Below are positions 22,531 through 32,568 of a DNA stretch of 64,000 nucleotides, piece by piece. Both the position numbers and the translations under genes were made by a program. A model generated the notes under the pieces. It was not told where the DNA came from, did no database searches, and worked only from the letters and a program-made list of their open reading frames with translations. The first letter of the stretch is position 1, and each line of letters opens with the position of its first letter. Source of the stretch: Xiphydria camelus (taxonomy: Eukaryota > Arthropoda > Insecta > Hymenoptera > Xiphydriidae). Location of the stretch: assembly GCA_963678675.1 (NCBI GenBank), contig OY783194.1, positions 9,702,607-9,766,606 on the forward strand, read 5' to 3'.

Positions 22531-23189
22531 GCAGCGTCATCAATTGCAACCCCCCCCCCCCCCCCTTGTCAGCACTTTAACGGTACATGCATTCGTTCAT
22601 TGTAACTTTAAATTCCCCATTCGTATATTAAACTGTAGGAGTCAACGATAAAACCTCCATCGAAAGAAATAATTTCACTAAACGATTGCTCGTCGACGTA
22701 CGTACTGCAGAAGCGAACTTACGAATCGTCGCTCGAGATTGTTTAGTTTAACCAAGCCGTCTAGAAGCGACCACCAATATGAGTCAAAGGAAGCGGGGAG
22801 CGTAAGTGGGGAGTCTCGCGCGGAAGACCTCGGCATCGCCAGTACACATTCGTCTTTTGAACCGCGTTCTTCATTACCGGAGTGTTCGTATCACACGAGT
22901 GCCGATCCGAGAGTTATACACGGTGCTCTTTGTCTCGCGTATCGGGTGTGTGGCCTTTGCATGTCTCGAGCTCGATTCTTCTCGGTGAGCGTGTACCGCT
23001 AATGTTACGCGCACGAGGATTCAAATTCGTACAAAGCATATTTCACGCGAGCTATTCCGTCGAGTTTATCCAAGACACTCTTCCTCCTTCAGCCGCCGCG
23101 CCTTTATCTGCAGTGTCAAGAGCGCTTAAATACCACACATCACCGCGCTCATACCATCAGTCGCATCTCGCTTTCGAAAGAAAAATGAC
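22531..23189 (+). other. GC-richer leader upstream of the virus-like polymerase
   Basis: From about 22680 base composition shifts to CpG-rich, resembling the viral block rather than the AT-rich flank. No frame is convincingly coding; it may be the viral 5' region or a terminus. Confidence 0.35.
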
Positions 23190-23660
23190 ATGTCTTCCGA
23201 TCAGTGCAAGAATATCGTGAACATCCATCGACAGGCCTTCGAGCTCATTGCTCGCAAAAGAGTAAATCCCACCGAGATCACGTAGTGGATCCGACGTGGG
23301 ACTGAGAGTTTGCGATTACTTAACCGATTGATGCATCGAGAGGGAACGTCGGTGTCCGCCAAACAACGGAACCAGGCCGCTATTCGGCAAGTGAAAAGTT
23401 ACAGCCGAAAACTCAAGAGCTTGCTCGTGAGAGGTGGACGTCTGAATGAACGCGAACAAAGACGCAATCGCGTCTCGTGGGAAGATCGTCGTTCGGCGTT
23501 CGACGGGCGCATCCGCACCGGAGTAATCGTCAACTTGCGAAACCTGGATCCCACGACCTTTCTGCAGAATGTGCAAGCTCTATTCATACCGCGCATCAAG
23601 CACGCGCTGAAGAGGGAGAACGCCTTGAAGGTGAATGCTGTATTAGAGGGTGAACGTACA
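23190..23660 (+). pseudogene. virus-like DNA polymerase, N-terminal remnant
   Basis: ATG at 23190 opens a frame with one in-frame TAG at about 23286 that then runs to 23699. It includes RRNRVSWEDRRSAFDGRI and VIVNLRNLDPTTFLQ, a segment that precedes the exonuclease/polymerase body in Maverick-type polymerases. After about 23645 the sequence turns into unrelated repeat-like DNA, so a large internal part of the gene is missing. Assignment rests on recognition and on position directly upstream of the polymerase body. Confidence 0.5.
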
Positions 23661-23890
23661 TTGAAAGTTTTTAACTATCTCGCTTCGTTTCGGAGATAGC
23701 TCGAAGGGGGTGAAAGTTCAGGGGTCCATTTCACCCCCTTAAACTAAAATTGGGCAGCTATACAAAAATAGGGGTCTCTTATTTTTCGATAAACTTTATA
23801 TTTACGAAGCTTCATCAAGATCGGAAGCGGCGGCCTCGGACGGTTTCCTTGTAAGGAGTAATTTCACAGCAATCTCAACGGCAGCGATAT
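23661..23890. repeat. non-viral insert or junk separating polymerase parts
   Basis: AT-richer segment with TTTCACCCCCTTAAACT (23729-23745), similar to words near 1976-2000. It replaces the expected polymerase sequence. Confidence 0.4.
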
Positions 23891-25476
23891 CACCGACGAG
23901 AACTATAAGCACGCCTAGAAGGTCTGGCGGGAATTCAACATCGCTACCCTCGGTGAGTACACGGACCTCTACCTTAAAACCGACGTACTGCTACTGGCCG
24001 ATGTGTTCGAGAACTTTCGCAGCAATTGCCTCGAAGTGTACGGTCTGGATCCGGCCCACTATTACACCACACCCGGCCACACGTGGGACGCCATGCTCAA
24101 GTATGCCGGGATCGAGCTGCAGCTGCTCACCGATATCGACATGTGATGTTCGTCGAGCGAGGCATCAGAGGTGGAGTCAGTCAGTGCTGCAATCGCTACG
24201 CACGAGCGAATAGCGAGTACATGAGGAATTATAATCCGGACGAGGAAACAAAGTACCTCATGTACTACGACGTGAATAACCTGTACGGCTGGGCAATGAC
24301 GCAACGTCTCCCGTACGGAGGCTTCGAGTGGGTAGGGAACCTCGACGTCAACTTCCAGTGGAATGTGCCTGACGACTCGCCCGTCGGCTACATACTCGAA
24401 GTGGACTTGGACTACCCGGAAGCGATCCACGATGCTCACCGAGACCTGCCACTGTGTCCGGAGCAGATGAAGCCACCGGGATCGAGGGAGTCCAAGCTTC
24501 TGACGACTCTGTACCCGAAATCGCACTACGTCATCCACTACCGCAACCTGAGGCAAGCTCTCGAGCACGGTCTCAAGCTCACCAACATCCGCAGAGTCCT
24601 GAAATTCAACCAGTCACCGTGGCTCAAGAGCTACATCGATCTCAACAGCGATATGCGGAAACAAGCCCGTAACGAGTTTGGGAAGAATCTATTCAAACTC
24701 ATGAACAACGCGGTTTTCGGCAAGACCATGGAGAATGTGCGCAAACGTGTCGACGTCAAACTCGTGACCAAGTGGAAGGGTAGATACGGTGCCGGAGCAC
24801 TCATCGCCAGGCCCAACTTCCACAACCGAATCGTTTTCGCCGAAAACCTCGTAGCCGTGCAACTCAGCAAGATCGAAGTTCTACTTAATAAACCGATCTA
24901 CGTGGGGTTCTGCGTACTCGATTTGTCCAAGACGCGCGTCTACGAATTCCACTACGACTTCATGGCGAAAACTTTTCCGAATAACTCCAAGTTGCTGTAT
25001 ACCGACACCGATAGCCTCATCTACGAAGTGCGGGATGAGAACATTTACGACGTGATGAAACATCCCATTCAGCGCTTCGACACGTCCGACTACCCCGCCG
25101 AGAATGCCTTCGAGATGCCGCAGCTCAACAAGAAGGTGGTCGGTCTCATGAAGGACGAGTACAACGGCGAAATCATGACAAAATTCGTGGGCCTTCGCAG
25201 CAAGATGTACAGCGTGCGGGTTAACGGCGAAGACCGCATGAAGAAGGCTAAAAGAGTCAAGACGTCGGTGTAGGCGAGGACCATCGATTTCGATGACTAC
25301 ATCGACTACTTGCGACAAAATACGACGCAACACCGATCGCAATACCTCTTCCGATCGAGACTGCACGAAGTGCGGACTGTGCAGTAGACGAAAATCGCAC
25401 TGAGTCCGCACGATGACAAGCGGTGCCTGCTGCCAGACACCACGGACACTCTTCGCTGGGGACACTGTAGGATTAC
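23890..25476 (+). pseudogene. family-B (protein-primed type) DNA polymerase body
   Basis: Copies the viral genome in related viruses. Motif A YYDVNNLYGWAM is at about residue 80 of the 24026-25273 frame, motif B KLMNNAVFGKTMEN near residue 224, and motif C YTDTDSLIY near residue 325, so both catalytic Asp motifs are present. Upstream residues (23905-24145, KTDVLLLADVFEN) lie in another frame with a TAG; the shift falls near 24145. Downstream, TAG at 25271-25273 and another near 25386 interrupt a conserved tail ending around 25476. The polymerase core is open but the gene as a whole is broken. Confidence 0.8.
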
Positions 25477-25612
25477 GAATGTACATATGGATGTGGATGA
25501 ATAAATGAATGTAAATATGGATGTGAATGAATAGGATTACGGCTGTAAATATGGTTGTGGAGAAATAGGATTCCGAATATAAATATGGATTTTGAAGAAT
25601 AAACGAATTATT
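25465..25612. repeat. short tandem repeats between convergent viral genes
   Basis: Four ~40-bp units of the type AGGATTACGAATGTA-CATATGGATGTGGATGAATA, with AATAAA-like words on both strands. They sit between the 3' ends of polymerase and integrase, so they may double as a bidirectional polyadenylation region (inference). Confidence 0.6.
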
Positions 25613-25670
25613 TATTCATCCAACAATTGTGCAAATCATCGAATCCTAGCCATTTCACAAATAGTCTATT

Positions 25671-26534
25671 TCAACGTCTCTTGAGCACCCTCTCCACTAG
25701 GTAGACGTCGGGATGTTTGACTGCAGTGAGTTCCTCCTCGTAGAAAGCACCTTCGATGGGTTGATCCTGGTAATCCTTCAGCTGGTACGTCACTGGATCG
25801 GTGCTTTTTACCCCAGCGATGGTGAATATCTCCGCTGTCCAGTTGGGTGTGTAACCCTTCTCGAAGATATGCTTAAACTTGCTGACATATACTTTGCCAC
25901 CGAATTGGAACTTTGGCTTCTTCTTCTTCTTCTTCGTCTCTGCGTTAAAATTCTTGTGCACGCGTTGCAACAGCTGTTGAGTGTTTAGAGCTGTGACCTC
26001 GCGCGGTTTGATCCCGATGGTTCGATGTTTGCTGTCGTTGTAGGCGGACACCAAGTCGGGCAAAATGTCCGTCCACTTGTAATTTCCACGTAGGCTGAAT
26101 TGCATCCACATCTTGTTCTTCGGGGTGCGATTGAAACGCTCGCAGAGGGACGCTTTCAGATTGCTGAAGGTCGAGTACAGGTTGATGCCGTGTCGCTGCA
26201 TGAGAGTCTTGGACTTGGTGTTGTAGAATTCCTTGCCAGAGTCGGCTTGCAAGTTCTTCGGTACACGTCCCCGCTCGAGAATGGTCTTCATGGCAGCCGT
26301 AACGTTATTGGCGTTCTTGCTTTTGAAGGGTACGGCCCAGGCGAATTTCGAAAATACACCGATTACGGTCAGCAGGAAGTGGTGTCCACCGTTAGCTCTT
26401 GCGTAAGCCGACATGTCGACGAGATCCGCCTGCCAGGTCCCATCCAGACCGCGAACGTCAACATGCTGACGCGGGAAATTTCTTCTTGCTGGTTTGTGAA
26501 GTTCCCGTACCACAGCTAACTTCCCTTCGCCCAT
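25671..26534 (-). CDS. retroviral-type integrase (rve fold) of the virus-like element
   Basis: Uninterrupted 287-codon ORF. Integrase joins element ends to host DNA. The DDE triad can be proposed as D37 (WQADLVDM), D98 (LQADSGKEFYN) and E132 (CERFNRT), a spacing close to D-D-35-E. A lysine-rich stretch (residues ~205-212) precedes a C-terminal region with FQFGGKVYVSKFKHIFEKGY, similar in position to the SH3/chromo-like tail of Maverick integrases. No zinc-binding HHCC region is seen before the first ATG, so the N-terminus may be lost. It overlaps the collagen-like ORF by ~19 bp. Confidence 0.85.
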   Translation of the reverse strand: MGEGKLAVVRELHKPARRNFPRQHVDVRGLDGTWQADLVDMSAYARANGGHHFLLTVIGVFSKFAWAVPFKSKNANNVTAAMKTILERGRVPKNLQADSGKEFYNTKSKTLMQRHGINLYSTFSNLKASLCERFNRTPKNKMWMQFSLRGNYKWTDILPDLVSAYNDSKHRTIGIKPREVTALNTQQLLQRVHKNFNAETKKKKKKPKFQFGGKVYVSKFKHIFEKGYTPNWTAEIFTIAGVKSTDPVTYQLKDYQDQPIEGAFYEEELTAVKHPDVYLVERVLKRR

Positions 26535-26932
26535 TTGTCTTCCAGTGGTCTCAATCTGGAATCCAACCGGTTAATGAGCTCGGAACTCTGCAGCGTCAAA
26601 TTATGAATCGTTTTGCTATTCATGCTCTCCTTCCTCAGACTCTCTTGCAAGCCTTGAACCGTACGATTTACAACGCTCAGGGACTCTACACCGGACAGTT
26701 GGAGACTTCGAATCAGTGCATTTGTGGTTTGAATTTCCTGTCGTATCAGACTCTGCGCGGCACTCAATGTAACTGCATCGCGCGGCCGTGTGGGATGGGC
26801 GATATTGCACAGTCTTTTGTTCCCCACATCGTACTGTCCATCGTCGGTGAATTTGAATCCCTCGCCGGCAGGTCCCGGAGGACCACGTCCACTCCTGCTG
26901 TTCAACTTTCGTCCGAATACGTCGATGCTCAT
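26516..26932 (-). CDS. collagen-like virion-associated protein
   Basis: 138-codon ORF. Residues ~13-24 contain SRSGRGPPGPAGEGFKF, a very short Gly-X-Y run, followed by a helical region rich in Ser/Leu/Gln (heptad-like NALIRSLQLSGVESLS and RTVQGLQESLRKE), suggesting a trimeric coiled-coil fibre-like protein. Similar short collagen-like ORFs accompany Maverick/adintovirus genes. A structural role is inference; the protein is uninterrupted. Confidence 0.55.
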   Translation of the reverse strand: MSIDVFGRKLNSRSGRGPPGPAGEGFKFTDDGQYDVGNKRLCNIAHPTRPRDAVTLSAAQSLIRQEIQTTNALIRSLQLSGVESLSVVNRTVQGLQESLRKESMNSKTIHNLTLQSSELINRLDSRLRPLEDKWAKGS

Positions 26933-26949
26933 AATGGTACTGATGAAGA

Positions 26950-27620
26950 AACGTCGTGCGATCCCACTAATAAATTATGTCGGCTTCGCGCAATTCCTCA
27001 ATGATGGATATGATCTCGTTGGAGTGACCCGAGTTACCGGCAGCCTGAGATGCTAGCAGCAGATGAAGGTGATCTATGAGTTCATTGGGATCATCCCAGT
27101 ACGTGTAATCCACTCGTTTGCCACTCTCGGCGACCATGTATCGTGGTAGGCCTGCTCCTTTGCGTTTTGGTAACTTAGCGTGGTAGCTGATCGCTTTCGC
27201 GATAATGTTATTGAACTTGTTGCTCTTGGTATCCCGTATCTCTTCATTTCTGAGAGGTAATACTTTTTATGCGCATTCGTCGCGAGGATGATTTTTCCAT
27301 AATTTTTTAGATCATCCTGACTCACGAGGGTCTCGTCGGGTGTCTTCTTGAATAGTAGCTCCATCAGACCAGTGGTGTTCGGATAAACTTCGTCACCCAC
27401 GTGAACGAGATTATGTATGAAGACTATTCGAGATTTGCCAATCATCAACTTTTGTCTGGCGAGCTCACGTACATCGTAAATCGTGTCCAAATCTTTCATT
27501 TTCATCTTGCTCAAGTATTCCCATGCAAACACTTCCTCTTCGTCCTCCTCCTCCCCCTTCCCCTCCTCCTCCTCCACCTCCCCATCGAGTTTGAATGTGT
27601 CTCTTCCGGTGACACCACCT
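26950..27620 (-). pseudogene. conserved Maverick-associated ORF of unknown function
   Basis: The main frame (27074-27577) starts with an acidic run and contains DLDTIYDVRELARQ and PNTTGLMELLFKKTP, then DLKNYGKIILATNAHKKYYL. Frameshifts near 27190 move the C-terminus to another frame ending around 26955 (EIISIIEELREADII). I recognise the segment as recurring in insect virus-like elements but know no function. It follows the ATPase closely on the same strand. Confidence 0.5.
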
Positions 27621-27942
27621 GCTCGTGCTCGTTGAAGGGGTGGTACTCGACACCGTCCACCGAATCGAGCACTTTCTCCAGGAATCTGTACTTGGGCTGA
27701 TTGAGCGATTTCGAGTAGACATACACGTTCTCAAATCTCAGTCCATTGGGGTGAATCACGAGGGTGAGCAGCACGTTCGTCTTGCCGCAATTGGATGGTC
27801 TACAAAACACTGCCCGCACACTATTTGGCAGCATATCACCGTGCTGCTTCTTCTTCTTCTCGACACACCATTGCGCGAGCTTGTCAAAGTTCGTCACGGG
27901 CTGTCGCCTCGTGGACTGTTCTTCGAATCGTAATTCGGCCAT
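27560..27942 (-). pseudogene. packaging-type ATPase, truncated, Walker A altered
   Basis: ATG at 27942. A Walker-A-like CRPSNCGKTN at residues 47-56 is followed by VLLTLVIHPNGLRFENVYVY, as in the A32/FtsK-type DNA-packaging ATPases of Mavericks. The first glycine of the P-loop is Arg48 here. The frame runs to about 27590 (VSPEETHSNSM) and then slides into an acidic repeat in another frame, before any Walker B is seen. Probably a truncated, inactive packaging ATPase. Confidence 0.65.
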
Positions 27943-28009
27943 GACTGGTGTAGGAGCTATAAGTAACGCGTTTATATATATAGATTGACCCTTCAGTTCC
28001 ACCCCGGAC
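27943..28009. promoter_or_regulatory. divergent intergenic region between ATPase and PLA2 genes
   Basis: Only 67 bp separate the two opposing ATGs. It includes TATATATATAGA (27974-27985), a TATA-like stretch that could serve one or both directions. Inference from spacing and composition only. Confidence 0.35.
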
Positions 28010-28760
28010 ATGATCATGCACGGATTTAAGACTGCAGCACGCATACGATGCGGTAAAGGTCTCTTCAACAGCATCATCAACAAACTTCCCGTCGAGCTGC
28101 ACATTCCAGGATACCAGTACTGCGGACCGGGCACGAGGTTGGCTGAGAGGCTCGCGCGAGGCGACCCGGGGATCAATCCCCTCGACACGACTTGCAATGA
28201 GCACGACATCGCATACTCGAGAAACCGTGAGAATCTCGAAGTAAAGAATCAGGCGGACAAGGTGCTTGCAGAGAAGGCCTTGCGACGCGTATTCGCCAAA
28301 GACGCGAGCATTGCCGAGAAAGCGGCAGCTCTGGCTATATCGAACACCATGGAGATCAAGAGTAAACTCGGAATGGATCTCAAGAAGAAGAAGAAGAAGC
28401 CTTCAACCACGCTGAGGAAGATCGTCGGCGCAGCCAAGAAGTCCATACTCTCCGGCAAGAATGCGCTCACAGTCGTCAGATCAGCCCCTTCGAGGTGCGC
28501 GCGAGGCTGTCAAGAAAGCCGGCGGAAGATCGAAAGTACAATCTCCACGCATTCTACCTGTGCCTCCGAAAATTGGTGGCTTCTTGCCATTCCTCGTACC
28601 GCTATTCGCGGGTCTCAGTGCAACCGGAGCGTTGGCAGGTGGTACTGCTGGAATCGTCAAGGCTGTGAACGACGCGAGTGCCGCCAAGCGACAGTGGAAT
28701 CACCAGTGGATCAAATCTTCATCAATACGCGAAGAGAGCGGACCGTGAGCGCATAACGGT
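28010..28760 (+). pseudogene. phospholipase-A2-domain capsid-type protein with hydrophobic C-region
   Basis: Starts ATG 28010. Residues 37-42 YCGPGT (calcium-loop type) and CNEHDIAYS with His65-Asp66 match the catalytic pair of the parvovirus-VP1-like PLA2 fold, which breaches endosomal membranes in viruses that carry it. The domain is uninterrupted. After a Lys-rich stretch (residues 125-131) a frameshift near 28485-28500 moves into a frame reading PRILPVPPKIGGFLPF and a hydrophobic Ala/Gly-rich segment (about 28575-28665). A minor-capsid role is inferred from family context. Confidence 0.75.
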
Positions 28761-28893
28761 AGCAAACCAACGCGCGAACCAAAACACTCGAGAAGACAGA
28801 ATGCAACGTAGACAACTGCAAATTGACTTATTGGAAGCTACCACGTCGGCAGAAGAGCTGTTATATGGACCAGGAATAGACGATTCAATGTAA
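28660..28893 (+). pseudogene. C-terminal tail of the PLA2-type protein or a small ORF
   Basis: Overlapping frame reading RERITVANQRANQNTRED and LQIDLLEATTSAEELLYGPG to TGA-less end at TAA 28891-28893. Arg/Gln-rich and helical. May be the out-of-frame continuation of the preceding gene; not recognised independently. Confidence 0.35.
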
Positions 28894-29493
28894 GTTATCA
28901 AATAACTAATACATATATCTATACATAAAGCGAGTGTAAAACTAAACGCATTTTTCTCGAAACTGTGTTTTCAAAGTCGGCTGCTACTCTCATTAGAAAA
29001 CCACTCGACAGATTTGAATACAATTTTTACAGGTTGTTGTAGACATACAAAACTCGTGCTTAATCGAAGGATTTCTTTTTCTGATGAAAACTACTACTTT
29101 TTATAAATAGTAAACGAGCGTTTTTTTCCTCGAAAAATTGAAAATCAACTTTCAGATGCTGCCATTTTGCTTCTTTTCAAAAAAAAAAGCTTCGATTGAG
29201 CACAAGATTAACTATTAAACTACCAATGACTTTTCTTTGTCCGCTTGATTTCAGATGATCTAATTACGATCTATGATGGCAACCGCAAAACACGTATCGT
29301 CGGACGGGGTCCAACAAACGTGGCGATAACTGCCGTTATATTAAATTTTTCTTTCTCAAATTTTCAACATATTATGTTTAAACTATGTATATTAACGTAG
29401 TATTTCTAATTTCATAAAATACACTTAATTATTGACTAAAAAAAATTCATGGAAATACTTATTTTTCGGCGTCGCTGACTACCCCTAACCCCT
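28894..29493. other. no gene seen
   Basis: AT-rich sequence outside the viral block; the virus-like base composition ends around 28910. Confidence 0.4.
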
Positions 29494-29573
29494 TAAGTTG
29501 ACTTCCATCGTCTCAATACTTTTAGAAGGAATTTCTTGGTCTGTGGTGAACATCAACAAACCAATACCGCGTG
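29494..29573 (-). pseudogene. duplicate fragment of the MADF exon found at 37.0 kb
   Basis: Direct-orientation match to about 37007-37092, sharing TTGACTTCC, AGAAGG(A/-)GAATTTCTTG and TCTG(T/-)GGTGAAC blocks with substitutions. It encodes part of the acidic linker of the MADF protein. Indicates a second, older Harbinger copy or a partial duplication next to the transposase 5' end. Confidence 0.6.
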
Positions 29574-29687
29574 TTAGTGTCCGCAAACCTGCAGATTGAC
29601 CCGCGGATCTAAAATTTCGACGATGAAAGGTGCAGTAAAGTGACAAAAAAATGTTAAGCCATAGAAAAAAAAAGGCTCTCGCGTGTG

Positions 29688-30094
29688 CAATGATGTATAT
29701 GCAGATGATGGGAAATACTGGTGTGAAAAAGCGGCGCTCTATATAAATGGGTTAAAAGTTATTTACTGAAGAAAGAACTATTTGGTCATGTTCCATTATT
29801 GAAAGAGCTGAGAGAAAATGACCCCGACGACTTCAAAAATTATTTGAAGTTGGATGTAGAGACATACGACCTATTATTAAGTTTAGTAGAGACAGTCTCA
29901 CAAAAGAAGATACTCGAATGAGAGAAGTGATTACTCCGGAGGAACGCTTAACGGCTACTCTCCGTTTTCTGGTCACAGGAATATCGTATGAGGATTTAAA
30001 ATATTCTGTGGGAATATCTGCACAGGCGCTGGGATATATAATTCCAGAAAGGTGTGCCGTAATTTTTAACGCATTAAAAGCAGATTACATGAAG
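29688..30094 (+). pseudogene. PIF/Harbinger transposase exon 1
   Basis: ATG near 29688. Frames together show the N-terminal helix region (VPLLKELRENDPDDFKNYL) and REVITPEERLTATLRFL, then GISYEDLKYSVGISAQALGY, the conserved segment before the DDE_Tnp_4 domain. Frameshifts occur near 29735 and 29890. It ends at a GT donor (30095, AAG|GTAAGA). Exon 2 starts in the same phase at 33567. Confidence 0.75.
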
Positions 30095-30844
30095 GTAAGA
30101 AAATATATTTTTTCGCTGAGCAGGGTGGCACAGATAAAAGTTATCAACCTCCGTATTAATCCGTAATTTTCCAGAAACTTTTAACTGTGCCAGCCTGTGT
30201 AGGGTCAATTGGGGTAATTGTGGACGATATTTAATGTTTTGAATTGCTTAAAGACTTTTGTGGACTTCCGCGCAATATTTTATACATGTAAATTAGCAGT
30301 CATATAGCTTGTAGTGTCTTCCTTAATAATTACTGGTGGTTTTCTGTAATTCAAAGATAATTGAAGGTTAAAAAAATATATTCAACATGGTTGTGCCCGT
30401 TTACATTTACCCCTATTTTTTAGGGGTAAATGTTAACACACTTCTATTGAATCATTGGCTGCATCAGTAAACTTTCTGGGGCAAATGTAAACCAACATTT
30501 AATAGTTACTGTGTAGCAAGATTTTGTATGATATAAGTCGTGTTTACATTTACCCTACATGTTAAAGGTGTTGTTTGTAATATAAATGGAAATATATTAT
30601 AAACAGTTCTGTTTATTATAACGAAAACGAACAATATTTTTGAGAACTACACTAATAAAATAAACTTTATTTTAATACCTAGGTAAGTAATAACATTGTA
30701 TACAAAATTATTTTAGGTGCGTTTACAATTACCCCAGTTCACATTTAATTACAATTAATTAGTACCCACATACCCACACATACACACATAGTAGTTAACA
30801 CATTAATAGATAATAGTGAGCAATGATTTTCTAATTCTATACTT

Positions 30845-31209
30845 AAGGTAGTTGGACTGCTATAGCATTTTTCGAGCAATTTTTTAAAAATTTTGTCAGA
30901 TCTTAGATTACATATAAAAAACTGATAACTTTTCGTCATGAATGAAATCATTCTGACGATTAAAAATAGAGAGATCTGGTTTTTATGTCTCCATTGAAAT
31001 CAATGAGACAGGGCCGTACTTCGCCGCACGCACGCACGCACGCGCCACAAGGCCTTGTCTCTCATTGATTTCAATGGAGAAATAAAAACCGAATATCTTT
31101 ATTTCTAAACGTCACAATGATTTCATTCATACGGAAATGTTATTAGTTTTTTTATAACCTAAAATTTGAACATTTTTAAAAAATTGCTCGAAAAGTGCTA
31201 TTCTACCTT
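30845..31209. mobile_element. 365-bp foldback MITE
   Basis: AAGGTAG at the left is inverted as CTACCTT at the right. Arms of ~165 bp share TTTTCGAGCAATTTTTTAAA and CTCCATTGAAATCAATGAGA, around a (GCAC)n core (31026-31042). Confidence 0.75.
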
Positions 31210-31230
31210 CACGTAGAACTTAACGTAAGT

Positions 31231-31403
31231 AAGGGCCACCACATACAAAATTCCGTAAGGCCGTAAGGCGTAAGCGTAAGCGAATAGACCAATCAGGATC
31301 AAGTATTCCGTTGTCCGTAACCCCACCACAACAGAATACTTGATCCTGATTGGTCTATTCGCTTACGCTTACGCCTTACGGAATTTTGTGTGCGATGGCT
31401 CTT
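31231..31403. mobile_element. palindromic MITE of the TGATTGGTCTATTCGC family
   Basis: Arms share CTTACGGAATTTTGTGTG (inverted as CACATACAAAATTCCGTAAG with one difference) and GATCCTGATTGGTCTATTCG. Relatives lie at 46087-46240 and 59480-59625. Confidence 0.75.
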
Positions 31404-31691
31404 CAAAGATTCTGTAGCACGGTTTGGTCTTCGTTTACAAAAGACTGCTCTCCATCTAGGAGAGTCAGTGGAGGAGGGGTATAAGCAGACGAACTCAACG
31501 AGTGGTTACATGAGTACGAGTTTGACCTCGCCGAGGTCATAACGTAGCCGTCTGAAATGTCTGTCGTCCTTGTCAACTCTTTAAAAATGCCTTCTGTCAA
31601 AACTTTGTTGATGAGTACCTCTGCCAATACTTGCTGCGTAAGGTCCATTTTTTGCAGCTTTGACGCAACATTAATCCCCACGGCGCGATAT
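31403..31691 (-). pseudogene. terminal exon of the Harbinger MADF protein (putative)
   Basis: Minus-strand frame reads INVASKLQKMDLTQQVLAEV and LINKVLTEGIFKELTRTTDI, then stops at 31403. The ASKLxxMxxxQxxLAExLIxxVLxEG pattern is that of the C-terminal helical module of MADF-type Harbinger accessory proteins. Assigned as the last exon of the gene beginning at 37.3 kb; the upstream acceptor is not clear. Confidence 0.55.
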
Positions 31692-32268
31692 TCATTAATA
31701 GGGAGGTTCGGTAATTTTTTTAAAAATGAAAATCGATAGAGTTTGGGTCACAAAAACGTTAACCGAAGTTGTAACGCAAAATATTAAGAGTTAATCGTGC
31801 TCTAAATATTAAAAAATCATGAATTAACGCGAGGCTAGAAAACGGGACCTCGACACGAGGCTACGTTGCGTGACATAAGTTGCCAGACACCCCCGCCACA
31901 ACGTCCAAACTATGCTCGCAACGAGTAGATTTACCGTAGAAAACGCAACAGCCAGCAGTACGTATTAAGTAATAGTGGCTTCAGCGCGGGTTTTAACGTC
32001 CACACGTCCAAAAATCACATACACTTCGTTGTTGCTGTCTCGGAACTAACTATTTCTTATTTAGTAGATGCTGCAAAGCCCGTTTAGAAGGGACAGAGTG
32101 ACCAGAAATCACTCTGTATCAAGCTACACACCATATGCTCATCTGGGCCGCTAGGCCCGCCGGGTTTTTTCCGGTTGTAAAGTATTAGAAACTTTTTAGC
32201 AAGGGTAGAGTTATAAATCTGTACCCTCTCTCTTACATTTCTTTTGCGATAATAAATCATATTCTTAA

Positions 32269-32568
32269 CCCTTTCACTCACGAACTTTTATTTTGACAGC
32301 CATACAATTGATAATGTATATTCCAGCTCTTCGATGCTTTAAATTTTAATTTTTTTTTAATAAAAAAAATTTTTTCTTTGTATGAATTTTATTTTTTTAG
32401 TTTATTTATAAATTTAATTTTTAATTTGTATGGCGATATGTGCCTTATACGTTCGTTACAATGTCCACGAATGTACTTCTTGTGAACAAACGGTCAAAAT
32501 TCTAATTTATGACCTTATATATACATTAATCCACGTATCCACATTTGTGGTCACCATGAGCGAAAGGG
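32269..32568. mobile_element. TTAA-flanked piggyBac-type MITE
   Basis: TTAA at 32265-32268 and 32569-32572. Termini CCCTTTCACTCA and, inverted, CCCTTTCGCTCA. About 300 bp, AT-rich, non-coding. Confidence 0.8.

Larger units (their letters stand above)
23190..28893. mobile_element. endogenous Maverick/adintovirus-like DNA element (degraded)
   Basis: Gene set in order: family-B DNA polymerase (+), integrase (-), collagen-like protein (-), conserved ORF of unknown role (-), packaging-type ATPase (-), phospholipase-A2 capsid-type protein (+). A polymerase of this class together with a retroviral-type integrase and packaging ATPase defines Mavericks/Polintons and adintoviruses. Coding density and CpG content exceed the surroundings. 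No major capsid protein, penton or protease is recognised and no terminal inverted repeats were found, so the copy is partial. Most genes have frameshifts or stops. Confidence 0.75.

Noticed and set aside
24062..25486. Long minus-strand ORFs (168 and 201 aa)
   Set aside because: Antisense shadows of the polymerase, which has recognisable motifs on the plus strand.
27465..27734. Gly/Arg-rich ORF opposite and beside the ATPase
   Set aside because: Out-of-frame shadow of a GAGGAG purine-rich tract in the viral genes.
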